46,732 nt of DNA. It comes from Methylobacterium tarhaniae (GTDB lineage Bacteria > Pseudomonadota > Alphaproteobacteria > Rhizobiales > Beijerinckiaceae). Location: the NCBI RefSeq assembly GCF_001043955.1, contig NZ_LABZ01000072.1, forward strand, positions 1 through 46,732, read 5' to 3'. Below, in pieces: positions 1-8,144 of the stretch. The notes below the pieces were generated by a model. It saw only the letters and a list, made by a program, of their open reading frames with translations, was not told the DNA's origin and searched no databases. Within the stretch, counting starts at the first letter, position 1. The number at the start of each line of letters is the position of its first letter. A program made the translations under genes and the position numbers.

Positions 1-45
1 GCCTACCTGAAGACGCTGTGCCGGCGGGTGAGGGCGGGGGGGTGA
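1..45 (+). CDS. 3' end of a truncated gene, possibly a c-type cytochrome
   Basis: Only the last 14 codons and a TGA at 43-45 are visible, in the frame starting at base 1. The visible residues begin AYLKTL, the usual last helix of class I cytochrome c domains, where such a motif closes the haem pocket. That resemblance is the only basis for the family guess. The gene converges on the pterin dehydratase gene, which ends at 66. Confidence 0.35.
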   Translation, partial: AYLKTLCRRVRAGG

Positions 46-65
46 CCGCCCCCTCCCTGTTGTAC

Positions 66-434
66 TTACCGGTCGTACTTGATGTAGGCGAAGCGCGGGT
101 CCGTCGGCGTGCCCTCCAGCGCGCCGCCCTCCGGCCCCGGCTGCCAGCCGACCACCTCCTCGATCTTCTTCGCCAGGGCGAAATCCTTCTCGGTCAGGCC
201 CTTGGCCGAGTGGGTGGTGAGCCGCACCTCGACCCAGGCGTAGGAGGCGGTGAGGTCCGGGTGGTGCCAGGCCGCCTCGGCGAGGTGCCCGACGGTGTTG
301 ATCACCATCAGTGTGCCCTTCCAGCTGTTCGTCCGGTAGGTGCGGGTGATCCAGCCGTCGGCCTCTTTCCAGGCCGGCAGGTCGGCGAGGCGCGCGGCGA
401 TCACGTCGGGGTCGAGAACCTGGTCTTTCGGCAT
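66..434 (-). CDS. phhB: Pterin-4a-carbinolamine dehydratase (PCD/DCoH)
   Basis: 122-residue cytosolic enzyme that dehydrates 4a-hydroxytetrahydrobiopterin, recycling the pterin cofactor of aromatic amino acid hydroxylases. The protein shows the family core: an alpha helix rich in acidic residues, a central HHPDL motif carrying the two catalytic histidines, then VEVRLTTHSAKGLTEKD, matching the canonical block with its third histidine. Length is slightly above the usual 95-115 residues because of a short C-terminal extension. The ATG at 434 is preferred over an in-frame TTG at 461: AGGA lies about 10 bases upstream, and the TTG version adds a low-quality YSRQDDDD leader. No phenylalanine hydroxylase gene is visible nearby, so its partner is unknown. 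Confidence 0.92.
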   Translation of the reverse strand: MPKDQVLDPDVIAARLADLPAWKEADGWITRTYRTNSWKGTLMVINTVGHLAEAAWHHPDLTASYAWVEVRLTTHSAKGLTEKDFALAKKIEEVVGWQPGPEGGALEGTPTDPRFAYIKYDR

Positions 435-593
435 GTCGTCATCGTCCTGACGAGAGTACAAGTGACCGCGGCGGCGGGCCCGCCCAGGGTGCGGCCTCGC
501 GCCCCCGCGCGCAAGCGGTGGACGCCGCCGCCTGCGCCGCCTACCTCACCGGGGAAAGGCCGGCGACACGGCCGGGACAGGAGGAGGGGGCCC

Positions 594-1592
594 ATGCTCT
601 CACGGCGCGGATTGATGGCGGCGGCCGGGCTGTGGCCGCTCGCCCTCCGTGGGGCCGCGGCCCAGGCGGTGTCCGCACAACCCGCCTCCCTCAAGGTCGG
701 CCTGCTGCCCTTCGGCACCGTCTCGTGGGAGGCCGCCGTCATCAAGGCGGAGGGGATCGACGCGGCCGAGGGCCTGTCCCTCGACGGCGTGCGCCTCGCC
801 GGGAGCGACGCCGCCCGCATCGCCTTCCAGGGCGGCCAGGTCGACACCATCGTGTCCGACCTGCTCTGGGCCGCGCGCCTGCGGGCCGAGGGGCGGGCGG
901 TGAAGTTCCTGCCCTATTCCTCCACCGAGGGCGCCCTGATGGTGCCGGGCAATAGTTCCCTGACCAGCATCGCCGACCTCGCGGGCAAGCGCCTCGGGGT
1001 GGCGGGGGGGCCGCTCGACAAGAACTGGCTGCTCCTGCGGGCCCGCGCCCGCGAGAAGGACGGGCTCGACCTCGAGCGCGTGGCGCAACCCGTCTTCGGC
1101 GCGCCGCCGCTGCTGATGCGCAAGCTCGAATCGGGCGAGCTCGACGCCGCCCTCCTGTACTGGACCTTCTGCGCCCGGCTCGAGGCGCGGGGCTTCCGCC
1201 GCCTGATCGGCGCCGACGGCATCGCCGAGGCCTTCGGGGTCGAAGGGCCGATCGCGCTCCTCGGCTACGTCTTCGACGAGGCCCTGCTGCAGCGCCAGCC
1301 CCACACCGTCGCGGGCTTCGCCCGCGCCTCGGCCAGAGCCAAGCAGGCGCTCGCCGCCGGCGAGGCGGCCTGGGCGCCGGTGCGCCCGCTGATGGCGGCG
1401 GAGGACGAGGCGACCTTCGCCACCCTCAAGCGCGCCTTCCTGGAGGGCATCCCGCGCCGGAAGGCGGCGGCCGAGCGGGCCGATGCCGAGCGCCTCTACG
1501 CGGTGCTGGCGCGGCTCGGCGGCGAGCGCCTGGTCGGCGCGGCCACCACCCTGCCGGAGGGGCTGTACTGGGATGGCGGGCCGAATGGCTGA
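594..1592 (+). CDS. ABC transporter substrate-binding protein, NitT/TauT (NMT1/SsuA-like) family
   Basis: Periplasmic solute-binding protein of 332 residues, first gene of a binding protein-permease-ATPase operon. The N-terminus has RR followed by a hydrophobic stretch ending in ALRGAAA, a secretion signal that could use Sec or Tat. The mature part begins LKVGLLPFGTVSWE and has the two-lobe pattern of the family (DTIVSDLL, KRLGVAGG, ELDAALLYW). A strong Shine-Dalgarno (GGAGGAGG) precedes the ATG at 594; the open frame extends to base 18 but that part is antisense to phhB. Family members bind nitrate, taurine, alkanesulfonates, pyrimidine precursors or similar small molecules; the substrate here cannot be read from the sequence. 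Confidence 0.85.
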   Translation: MLSRRGLMAAAGLWPLALRGAAAQAVSAQPASLKVGLLPFGTVSWEAAVIKAEGIDAAEGLSLDGVRLAGSDAARIAFQGGQVDTIVSDLLWAARLRAEGRAVKFLPYSSTEGALMVPGNSSLTSIADLAGKRLGVAGGPLDKNWLLLRARAREKDGLDLERVAQPVFGAPPLLMRKLESGELDAALLYWTFCARLEARGFRRLIGADGIAEAFGVEGPIALLGYVFDEALLQRQPHTVAGFARASARAKQALAAGEAAWAPVRPLMAAEDEATFATLKRAFLEGIPRRKAAAERADAERLYAVLARLGGERLVGAATTLPEGLYWDGGPNG

Positions 1593-1610
1593 GCGGCTCC
1601 CGATTACCTG

Positions 1611-2345
1611 ATGGCCCTCCTCGCCCGCCTCGGATCGCTCGTCCTGCTGCTCGCCTGCTGGTGGCTGGCGAGCCGCGTCACCGATCCCCGCACCCTGCCG
1701 TCACCGGAGGCGGTGGCGGCCTTCGTGGTGCGGGAGGCCGCCTCCGGCGACCTGTTGCGCAACATCGGCATCACGCTGTGGCGGGTCGTCGCCTCGTTCT
1801 GCCTCGCCATGGCGACGGGGGCGGTGCTCGGCATCGCGCTGGGCCGCTCGCGGACCGCCGACCGGCTCCTCGACACGCCGCTCCTGGTGCTGCTCAACAC
1901 CCCGGCGCTGATCGTCACCGTGCTCGCCTATATCTGGCTCGGCCTGACCGAGACCGCGGCGATCCTGGCCGTCGCCCTCAACAAGATGCCGAACGTCGCG
2001 GTGATCCTGCGCGAGGGCGCCCGCGGGCTCGATCCCGGCCTGGAGGAGATGGCCCAGGCCTTCCGGTACGACCGCCGCACCTGGATCCGCCACGTGCTCC
2101 TGCCCCAGCTCGAACCCTTCGCGGTGGCGGCGGCGCGCTCCGGCGTCTCGCTCGCCTGGAAGATCGTGCTGGTGGTCGAGCTGCTCGGCCGGCCGAACGG
2201 CGTCGGCTACGCCATCTCGTACTATTTCCAGCTCTTCGACGTCGCGGCCCTGATCGGCTACAGCCTCGTGTTCAGCGCCGTGATGCTGGCGGTCGACGCC
2301 CTGCTGCTCCAGCCCCTCGACGCCCATGCCCGCCGCTGGCGATAA
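1611..2345 (+). CDS. ABC transporter permease, NitT/TauT (SsuC/TauC-like) family
   Basis: Inner-membrane permease of 244 residues with about six hydrophobic segments and the BPD_transp_1 fold. The cytoplasmic coupling loop that docks on the ATPase is visible as EEMAQAFRYDRRTWIRHV followed by LLPQL (EAA loop). It starts 18 bases after the binding-protein stop and overlaps the ATPase gene by about 20 bases, which indicates one translationally coupled operon. Length is typical for the family. The substrate is unknown. Confidence 0.88.
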   Translation: MALLARLGSLVLLLACWWLASRVTDPRTLPSPEAVAAFVVREAASGDLLRNIGITLWRVVASFCLAMATGAVLGIALGRSRTADRLLDTPLLVLLNTPALIVTVLAYIWLGLTETAAILAVALNKMPNVAVILREGARGLDPGLEEMAQAFRYDRRTWIRHVLLPQLEPFAVAAARSGVSLAWKIVLVVELLGRPNGVGYAISYYFQLFDVAALIGYSLVFSAVMLAVDALLLQPLDAHARRWR

Positions 2346-3111
2346 GATGCATTCTGCCGGCGCCGATCCCGCTGTCGCGAGGACCGCCACGATCCTCACC
2401 CTGACGGTCCACCGCAAGGTCTATCGCCGGGCCGGGTCCGAGCCGGTCGAGGCGGTGCGCGACCTCGCCGTCACGGTCCGGGCGGGCGAGACCCTGTGCC
2501 TGATCGGCCCGTCGGGGGCCGGCAAGACCACGACCCTGCGCATCCTGCTCGGCCTCGACCGCGACTTCGAGGGCGCGCTGACCACCCGCCCGGACCTGCG
2601 CATCGGCATGGTGTTCCAGGAGCCCCGGCTCCTGCCCTGGCGGACCGTCGAGGAGAACGTGCGCCTGTCCCTGCCGCGGGGCGAGCGCGGGCAGCCCCTG
2701 GAGGCTTTGTTCGAGGAACTGGGTCTCGGCCCCTGGCGCGGGCACTATCCGCGGGCGCTGTCGCTCGGCATGGCCCGCCGGGTCGCGCTCGCTCGCGCCC
2801 TTGCCCTGGCGCCTAGCCTCCTCGTCCTCGACGAGCCCTTCGTCTCCCTCGACGACGCGGCGGCTTCGTCCTTGCGCGCTGCGGTGTTCGGCAGCGCGGC
2901 CTCCCGCGGCGCGGCGGTGCTGATGGTGACCCACAACGTGCCGGAGGCCCTGGCGGTGGCCGACCGGCTGCTGCTCCTCTCCGGCCGGCCGGCGAGCCTG
3001 GTGGCGGAGGTGCCGATCCGGACGAAGCGGGCGGAGCGCGGCCGGGACTGGACCGAGGCGATGCGGCGGGACCTCGCGGCACAGTATCCCGGAACGGTCG
3101 CGGAGGGGTGA
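2326..3111 (+). CDS. ABC transporter ATP-binding protein, NitT/TauT family
   Basis: Cytoplasmic ATPase of 261 residues that powers the preceding permease. Walker A is GPSGAGKTT, the Q-loop lies in VFQEPRLLPW, Walker B is LLVLDEPF and the switch histidine is in VTHNVPEA. The signature motif is degenerate: ALSLGMARRVALARAL replaces the usual LSGGQ/M, so the first glycine is a leucine. The start at 2326 overlaps the permease; an in-frame ATG at 2347 would avoid the overlap and cannot be excluded. Function as the ATPase of this importer follows from operon structure; the substrate is not known. Confidence 0.87.
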   Translation: MPAAGDKMHSAGADPAVARTATILTLTVHRKVYRRAGSEPVEAVRDLAVTVRAGETLCLIGPSGAGKTTTLRILLGLDRDFEGALTTRPDLRIGMVFQEPRLLPWRTVEENVRLSLPRGERGQPLEALFEELGLGPWRGHYPRALSLGMARRVALARALALAPSLLVLDEPFVSLDDAAASSLRAAVFGSAASRGAAVLMVTHNVPEALAVADRLLLLSGRPASLVAEVPIRTKRAERGRDWTEAMRRDLAAQYPGTVAEG

Positions 3112-3229
3112 TCCCGCGCGGCACGGCGCCGTCACCGCGCAGCGGGGCCGGGGGTTGCGCCGGGAACGCTCCCCGGGCGCCGGGCCGGCTGCTACAGCGG
3201 GAGAAATCAAAGATTCGAGGAAACCGCCC

Positions 3230-4459
3230 GTGCCGACCCAAGCGATGCCCGCCGACGGGCTCGATTCCGCCGCCGCCTGGCGCCGCCTCGCCGTCTCCGT
3301 GCTGCTGACCACCATCGGAGGCGTCGGCATGTGGTCGGTGGTGGTGGTGCTGCCCGCCGTGCAGGCGGAGTTCGGCGCCGCCCGGGGTGCTGCCGCCTTG
3401 CCCTACACCCTCACGATGGTCGGCTTCGCCTTCGGCGGCGTGCTGATGGGGCGGCTCGCCGACCGCTTCGGCATCCTGGCGCCGCTGGTGCTCGGCGGCA
3501 TCTGCCTCTTCCTCGGCTACGGCGCCACCGCGCTCTCGACCAGCCTGTGGCAGTTCGCCCTCGCGCACGGAATCCTGATCGGGCTGCTCGGCTCGTCGGC
3601 CGCCTTCGGGCCGCTGATGGCCGACATCTCGCTCTGGTTCGTGCGCCGGCGCGGCATCGCGGTCTCGGTCTGCGCCGCGGGCAACTACCTCGCCGGCACG
3701 ATATGGCCGCCGCTGGTCCAGCACGCGGTGTCGGCCTATGGCTGGCGCGCCACGCAAGGAGGCATCGGACTGTTCTGCCTCGCCACCATGCTGCCGCTCG
3801 CGCTCCTGATGCGCCGGCGCCCGCCGGTCGCCGCGGTGGAGCGGGGCGGGGCCGCGGGTGCGGGCGGCACGCTCGGCCTGCCGCCGACCATGCTCCAGGG
3901 CCTGCTCGTGGTCGCGGGCCTCGCCTGCTGCGTCGCCATGTCGATGCCGCAGGTCCACATCGTCGCCTATTGCGGCGACCTCGGCTACGGGGTCGCCCGC
4001 GGCGCCGAGATGCTGTCGCTGATGCTCGGCTTCGGCATCGTCAGCCGGGTCGCCTCCGGCTTCCTCGCCGACCGGATCGGCGGGTTGCCGACGCTCCTCG
4101 TCGGCTCGGTGCTCCAGGGCGTGGCGCTCCTCCTCTACCTCGCCTTCGACGGGCTGACCTCGCTCTACGTGATCTCGGCCCTGTTCGGCCTGTTCCAGGG
4201 CGGCATCGTGCCGGCCTACGCGATCATCGTGCGCGAGCTGTTCCCCGCCAACGAGGCCGGGGGTCGGGTCGGGGTGGTTCTCATGTCGACCCTGTTCGGC
4301 ATGGCGCTCGGCGGCTGGCTCTCCGGCGTGATCTTCGACCTCAGCGGTTCCTACGCGGCGGCCTTCGCCAACGGGATCGGCTGGAACCTGCTCAACGTCG
4401 CCATCTCCCTGTGGCTGGTCCAGCGCCAAGCCGGGCAGGGGCGGGCGCTGCCGGCCTGA
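3230..4459 (+). CDS. MFS transporter (oxalate/formate antiporter or monocarboxylate-like branch)
   Basis: Integral membrane permease of 409 residues with 12 predicted hydrophobic segments. The MFS loop 2-3 signature is seen as GRLADRFG after the second segment and again in the C-terminal half as GFLADRIGG. Overall layout (long central loop with RRRPPVAAVERGG, GLFQGGIVPAYAIIVRELF late) resembles carboxylate MFS proteins. I place the start at the GTG at 3230, which has GAGGAAA about 7 bases upstream; an ATG at 3245 lacks a ribosome site. It is 118 bases behind the ABC operon and may be transcribed separately. Substrate unknown. Confidence 0.8.
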   Translation: MPTQAMPADGLDSAAAWRRLAVSVLLTTIGGVGMWSVVVVLPAVQAEFGAARGAAALPYTLTMVGFAFGGVLMGRLADRFGILAPLVLGGICLFLGYGATALSTSLWQFALAHGILIGLLGSSAAFGPLMADISLWFVRRRGIAVSVCAAGNYLAGTIWPPLVQHAVSAYGWRATQGGIGLFCLATMLPLALLMRRRPPVAAVERGGAAGAGGTLGLPPTMLQGLLVVAGLACCVAMSMPQVHIVAYCGDLGYGVARGAEMLSLMLGFGIVSRVASGFLADRIGGLPTLLVGSVLQGVALLLYLAFDGLTSLYVISALFGLFQGGIVPAYAIIVRELFPANEAGGRVGVVLMSTLFGMALGGWLSGVIFDLSGSYAAAFANGIGWNLLNVAISLWLVQRQAGQGRALPA

Positions 4460-4821
4460 CGCCCGCGAGGTCGGGACAGGAACCAATCGAGCGCAGACGA
4501 GCCGGGCCTCGACTGCGCGACACTGCGGCAGGAACCCGGCGGGGTGTCGGCCGTTTGAAGTACGTCTCAGTCCATCCGTGAGATCGCATCGATCGACGAC
4601 TGGGTCGATACGGCTGCCCGGCCATGCCGCGCGCGGTGCGCAATGTCACCGCGGCGTCGCAGCCGCGTGTTTACCGTTTTCGCAACGGACACGCTTCGGC
4701 GACGCAACTCTTCGAGCGCTGGCGACTTATCCATGGCAAGAGATCCATGGCATGAGAGAGCGGTCCCGAGCCACGTCGTCGGATCATGCCGCTCGGCCTT
4801 CAATCGATGGGAATACCGACC
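4460..4821. other. Intergenic region with a short direct repeat
   Basis: About 360 bases between the MFS gene and a small secreted-protein gene. No convincing open frame. The only structure seen is a 10-base direct repeat, ATCCATGGCA at 4729-4738 and again at 4743-4752, 14 bases apart, each containing the palindrome CCATGG. It lies about 70-90 bases upstream of the next start codon and could be part of its control region. Confidence 0.4.
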
Positions 4822-5100
4822 ATGCGTGCGCGTCCCTGCGCCCGACTGCCCCTGCTCGCCCGCTTGGCGGTCTTCCTGGCCGCCCTGGCCACGGCCGGCG
4901 CCCCGCTCTGCGCGGGTGCCGCGCCCGCGGTCGACAAGGCGCCGAAGGCCGGAGCCGGCACCGCCCGCGACGTCGCCGCCACCGCGAGCGTCACCGCACC
5001 CGCCGCGGAGGCCGACGATGCCCAATGCTCGACCTCCCGCAAGAAGCTGTTCGTCGACGGCGAGGGCTGGATCGTCCGGCGGGTGACGACCTGCCGGTGA
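4822..5100 (+). CDS. Small secreted protein, function unknown
   Basis: 92-residue protein. Residues 1-33 form a signal peptide: basic MRARPCARLPLLAR, a hydrophobic core, and a likely cleavage after CAGAAPA or CAGA. The middle is an Ala/Thr/Val-rich linker. The C-terminal 25 residues are the only compact part and carry two cysteines (CSTSRKKLFVDGEGW and CR at the end) that could form a disulfide in the periplasm. The ATG at 4822 is chosen because GGGA lies upstream and the signal peptide starts there. A rho-independent terminator follows directly. I do not recognise a named family; gene status is supported by the signal peptide and terminator. Confidence 0.6.
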   Translation: MRARPCARLPLLARLAVFLAALATAGAPLCAGAAPAVDKAPKAGAGTARDVAATASVTAPAAEADDAQCSTSRKKLFVDGEGWIVRRVTTCR

Positions 5101-5125
5101 CCACACCGGACCGACCGGTGTTCGG

Positions 5126-5153
5126 GGCCCGTCTCGGTGAGGCGGGCCTTTGT
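5126..5153 (+). terminator. Rho-independent terminator after the small secreted protein gene
   Basis: Stem GGCCCGTCTC (5126-5135) pairs with GAGGCGGGCC (5139-5148) with one G-T wobble, a 3-base loop GGT, and a TTTG tail. It lies 26 bases after the stop codon at 5100. Confidence 0.75.
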
Positions 5154-5181
5154 CGTTGGGCTCACGAGATCGTTCCTCGAT

Positions 5182-5250
5182 AGAGCATTGTCCGACGAAG
5201 CGGATACCGGCTCGTCGCAGAAAATGCATCAAAATCAAAGACCTAGAGAG
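5182..5250. repeat. Dispersed extragenic palindromic element (Rhizobiales RPE-like)
   Basis: An imperfect palindrome with arms GCATTGTCCGACGAAGCGG (5185-5203) and CCGGCTCGTCGCAGAAAATGC (5207-5227) around ATA. It is followed by an A-rich tail, CAAAATCAAAGACCTAGAG. This pattern (GACGAA..GG-ATA-CC..TCGTC..AAAATGC..AAA.CAAAG..CTAGAG) matches my memory of repeats found in many copies between genes of Methylobacterium and other Rhizobiales. I see only this one copy in the window. It sits in the gap between the small secreted gene and the convergent MFS gene. Confidence 0.65.
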
Positions 5251-5500
5251 CCTCGCGATTGCAACGCGATCGTGAGGTGCTCCAGTTCCCCGCGGCCTTT
5301 CCTTCATTCCACCCTCGACCTCTTCCTGGGAGCCTGTTTGGGCGGTTGCGCCGATCGATCCGGCACACACGTCGACATCCCTCGACGTCAGCCCGGGCTC
5401 CGCCGCGCGGCACCGGGCTGAGGTCGAGGGATTCAAGTCGGTCGGCGAACTCAAGCAAGCTCTCGAGATGACATCCAGGATGGAGGCAGCGTCGGCCCGA

Positions 5501-5538
5501 ACGGAAAGGGCGCCCGCAGCCTCAGGCCGCGGGCGCCC
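5501..5538 (-). terminator. Rho-independent terminator of the MHS-family transporter gene
   Basis: Perfect 10-base stem GGGCGCCCGC (5508-5517) with GCGGGCGCCC (5529-5538), 11-base loop. Read on the minus strand the stem is followed by TTTCCGT. It lies 22 bases downstream of the minus-strand stop at 5561. Confidence 0.75.
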
Positions 5539-5560
5539 CTCTCGTCACGCCATCCTCATC

Positions 5561-7258
5561 TCAGTGCGCGGTGTCCCGCTCGTCGAAGATGTCCCGGTCC
5601 TTGGTCTCGGGCACCAGCAGCAGGCCGAGCACGAAGGTCATCAGCGCGATGACGATCGGGTACCAGAGGCCGTAATAGATGTCGCCGGTCTGGGCCACCA
5701 TCGCGAAGGCGGTGGCGGGGAGCAGGCCGCCGAACCAGCCGTTGCCGATATGGTAGGGCAGGGACATCGAGGTGTAGCGGATCCGGGTCGGAAAGAGCTC
5801 GACCAGGGCCGCGGCGATCGGGCCGTAGACCATCGTGACGAAGAGCACGAGGACGAACAGGAGCCCGATCACGCCCGCCACCTGCGGCCGGAAGATGTCG
5901 AACGGGTTCGACATCTTGACCACCTGGGCGTCACCGGCCTTCGGGTAGCCCGCTGCCTGGAGCGCGGCGGTGGCGGCCTTGTTGAACTCCGCCGCCGGGG
6001 CGCCCGCCGCGAACGGGACCTCGGTGCCGTTGATCCGCACGACCGTCGGCTGGCCGGCCGGCCCGGCCTCGGTGTTGTAGCGCACCGAGGACTTGGCGAG
6101 GTAGTCGCGGGCGAGGTCGCACGGCGCCGAGAACACCCGCGTGCCGACGGGGTTGAACAGGCTGCCGCACTGGGCCGGATCGGCCACCACGGTCACCTTG
6201 ACGTTCTCGATCGCCTTCTCGAGGGCGGGGTTGGCGAGCGTGGTGATCTGCTTGAACACCGGGAAGAAGCTCAGCGCCGCGATCAGGCAGCCGGCCAGGA
6301 TGATCGGCTTGCGGCCGATCTTGTCCGAGAGCCAGCCGAACACCACGAAGAAGCCGGTGCCGAGGAGCAGCGCCCAGGCGATCAGGAGGTTGGCGGTGTA
6401 GCCGTCGACCTTCAAGATCGATTGCAGGAAGAACAGGGCGTAGAACTGGCCGGTATACCAGACCACGCCCTGGCCGGCGACGAGGCCCAGCAGCGCGATC
6501 AAGGCGATCTTGGCGTTGCGCCACTGGCCGAAAGCCTCGGTGAGGGGTGCCTTCGAGGTCTTGCCCTCCTCCTTCATGCGCTGGAAGGCGGGCGACTCGT
6601 TGAGCTGCAGCCGGATCCAGAGCGAGATGCCGAGCAGCAGCACCGAGACCAGGAACGGGATGCGCCAGCCCCACTCGGCGAAGGCGGCCTCGCCGGTGAT
6701 GGTCCGCACCGTCAGGATCACGATCAGCGACAGGAACAGGCCGAGCGTCGCCGTGGTCTGGATCCAGCTGGTGTAGAAGCCGCGCCGGCCCTGCGGCGCG
6801 TGCTCGGCGACGTAGGTGGCCGCCCCGCCATACTCGCCGCCCAGCGCCAGGCCTTGCGCGAGGCGCAAGATGATCAGGATGATCGGCGCCGCGATGCCGA
6901 TCTGCGCGGCGTTGGGCAGGATGCCGACGATGAAGGTCGACAGGCCCATCAGCAGGATGGTGACCAGGAAGGTGTATTTGCGCCCGACGATGTCGCCGAC
7001 GCGCCCGAAGACCAGGGCCCCGAACGGCCGCACCAGGAAGCCCGCCGCGAAGGCGAGCAGCGCGAAGATGTCCCGGGTCGCCGGCGGATAGGACGAGAAG
7101 AACTGCGCGCCGATGATGCCGGCGAGCGAGCCGTAGAGGTAGAAGTCGTACCACTCGAACACGGTACCGAGGGAGGAGGCCAGGATGACCTTTCTCTCCT
7201 CCCGCGTCATCGGGCGCGCGGCATCGCCGGCTTTCCCGAGGGCGGCTGAGCTTGCCAT
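5561..7258 (-). CDS. MFS transporter, metabolite:H+ symporter (MHS) family
   Basis: Inner-membrane proton symporter of 565 residues. The N-terminus has the hallmark FEWYDFYLYG motif of the MHS (ProP/KgtP/ShiA) branch, and GRVGDIVGRK follows the second helix, as expected for an MFS loop 2-3 signature. It is longer than the usual 430-450 residues because about 110 residues (roughly 340-455) are inserted between two membrane segments. The insert is polar and contains two cysteines (DPAQCGSLF and FSAPCDLARD) that could form a disulfide outside the membrane. The start at 7258 has a perfect AGGAGG site. Related proteins carry organic acids, osmolytes or aromatic acids; the substrate is not evident. 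Confidence 0.85.
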   Translation of the reverse strand: MASSAALGKAGDAARPMTREERKVILASSLGTVFEWYDFYLYGSLAGIIGAQFFSSYPPATRDIFALLAFAAGFLVRPFGALVFGRVGDIVGRKYTFLVTILLMGLSTFIVGILPNAAQIGIAAPIILIILRLAQGLALGGEYGGAATYVAEHAPQGRRGFYTSWIQTTATLGLFLSLIVILTVRTITGEAAFAEWGWRIPFLVSVLLLGISLWIRLQLNESPAFQRMKEEGKTSKAPLTEAFGQWRNAKIALIALLGLVAGQGVVWYTGQFYALFFLQSILKVDGYTANLLIAWALLLGTGFFVVFGWLSDKIGRKPIILAGCLIAALSFFPVFKQITTLANPALEKAIENVKVTVVADPAQCGSLFNPVGTRVFSAPCDLARDYLAKSSVRYNTEAGPAGQPTVVRINGTEVPFAAGAPAAEFNKAATAALQAAGYPKAGDAQVVKMSNPFDIFRPQVAGVIGLLFVLVLFVTMVYGPIAAALVELFPTRIRYTSMSLPYHIGNGWFGGLLPATAFAMVAQTGDIYYGLWYPIVIALMTFVLGLLLVPETKDRDIFDERDTAH

Positions 7259-8144
7259 GGGGTGTGTCCTCCTTTGAGGGCGTTTCCGTCGAGAACGGCA
7301 CGCGTCGCCCGCGCGAATCTTCGCCGCGTCGGGATCGTCGCGTTTCAGGTGAACCGGGTGGCGGCGCCTTGACGCCGGGCGGCGGGATGGAAACCGCCCG
7401 CTCGCACGTGATCTGCCGCCGACACGAATCGTTAAGCCAGCCATGCCCTCGGGCCCATCCGACAATTCGTCGTGAGACTTAGGTCGTGAGACTTCCGTCG
7501 GGGGGTCCAACCCCGGACAGACCTGCGGAGGACGGGATCACCATGGATGGAGATCCGGGCAAGCGGGCTCGCCGCCGCTCCGCTCGCGCATGACCCAAGG
7601 GACCGGCACGATCGTCGCAGAATTTGCGCAAAAACCCAAGATCAGAAGATGACGACATTAACTCTTTGAACACGTAAATATCGGAAACAGTAATACACAA
7701 TACACTAAATTGACACCTGCCCACGAGATGGCCGTGCGGCCATCGCGGAAGATCTACGCCGATGAAATCGAAGGCGACAGAACTACCGATCTCGATATCG
7801 TCAATCACATCTCTCCCTCGACGAGCACGGAGCTGTATCCCGACGCATGAAAACAGGCCCATGGTCGAGAGATACGATATCGCTATGCCGGGGAACGCCT
7901 CGATCACGCGATGAGCGACAGTACAGGGATCGCCATATCGGACGGCGAACCTGGAAACGGCGGGCGGGACGACGGCGCAGGCCGTGACGAAGTCCATGAT
8001 GGCGGCACGACATCGTCGCCTTGTCGCACCATGACAGCGAGCGGACCGACTTCTTGCCCGCAACGATAAGACAACGATCAATCCAAACCCATCGATCACG
8101 CCGAGGAAAAGCCAAATCCCTCGCAGCGACGAGAGTCGAGACAC
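7259..8144. other. Long intergenic region between the MHS transporter and flagellin, with an AT-rich patch
   Basis: About 890 bases. The first 360 are typical GC-rich sequence that should hold the promoter of the minus-strand transporter. Bases 7620-7720 are clearly AT-rich for this genome, and 7720-8144 are intermediate. The upstream part should also hold the flagellin promoter; near 8060-8070 ACGATAAG resembles the end of a sigma-28 -10 element, but I find no matching -35, so I do not call it. An open frame of about 170 codons runs on the minus strand here, without a ribosome site or recognisable family. Confidence 0.45.

Noticed and set aside
18..593. N-terminal extension of the ABC binding protein to base 18
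   Set aside because: It is antisense to the pterin dehydratase gene and would bury the signal peptide in the middle of the protein.
2813..4486. Long minus-strand frame opposite the MFS gene
   Set aside because: Antisense shadow of a clear permease gene; no motif.
7510..8001. Open frame of about 170 codons on the minus strand before flagellin
   Set aside because: No ribosome site, no family resemblance, and the frame continues antisense through flagellin, as chance frames do in this composition. Reported only as part of the intergenic note.
8041..8080. Sigma-28 promoter for flagellin
   Set aside because: Only a partial -10-like ACGATAAG is present and no TAAA at the right distance.
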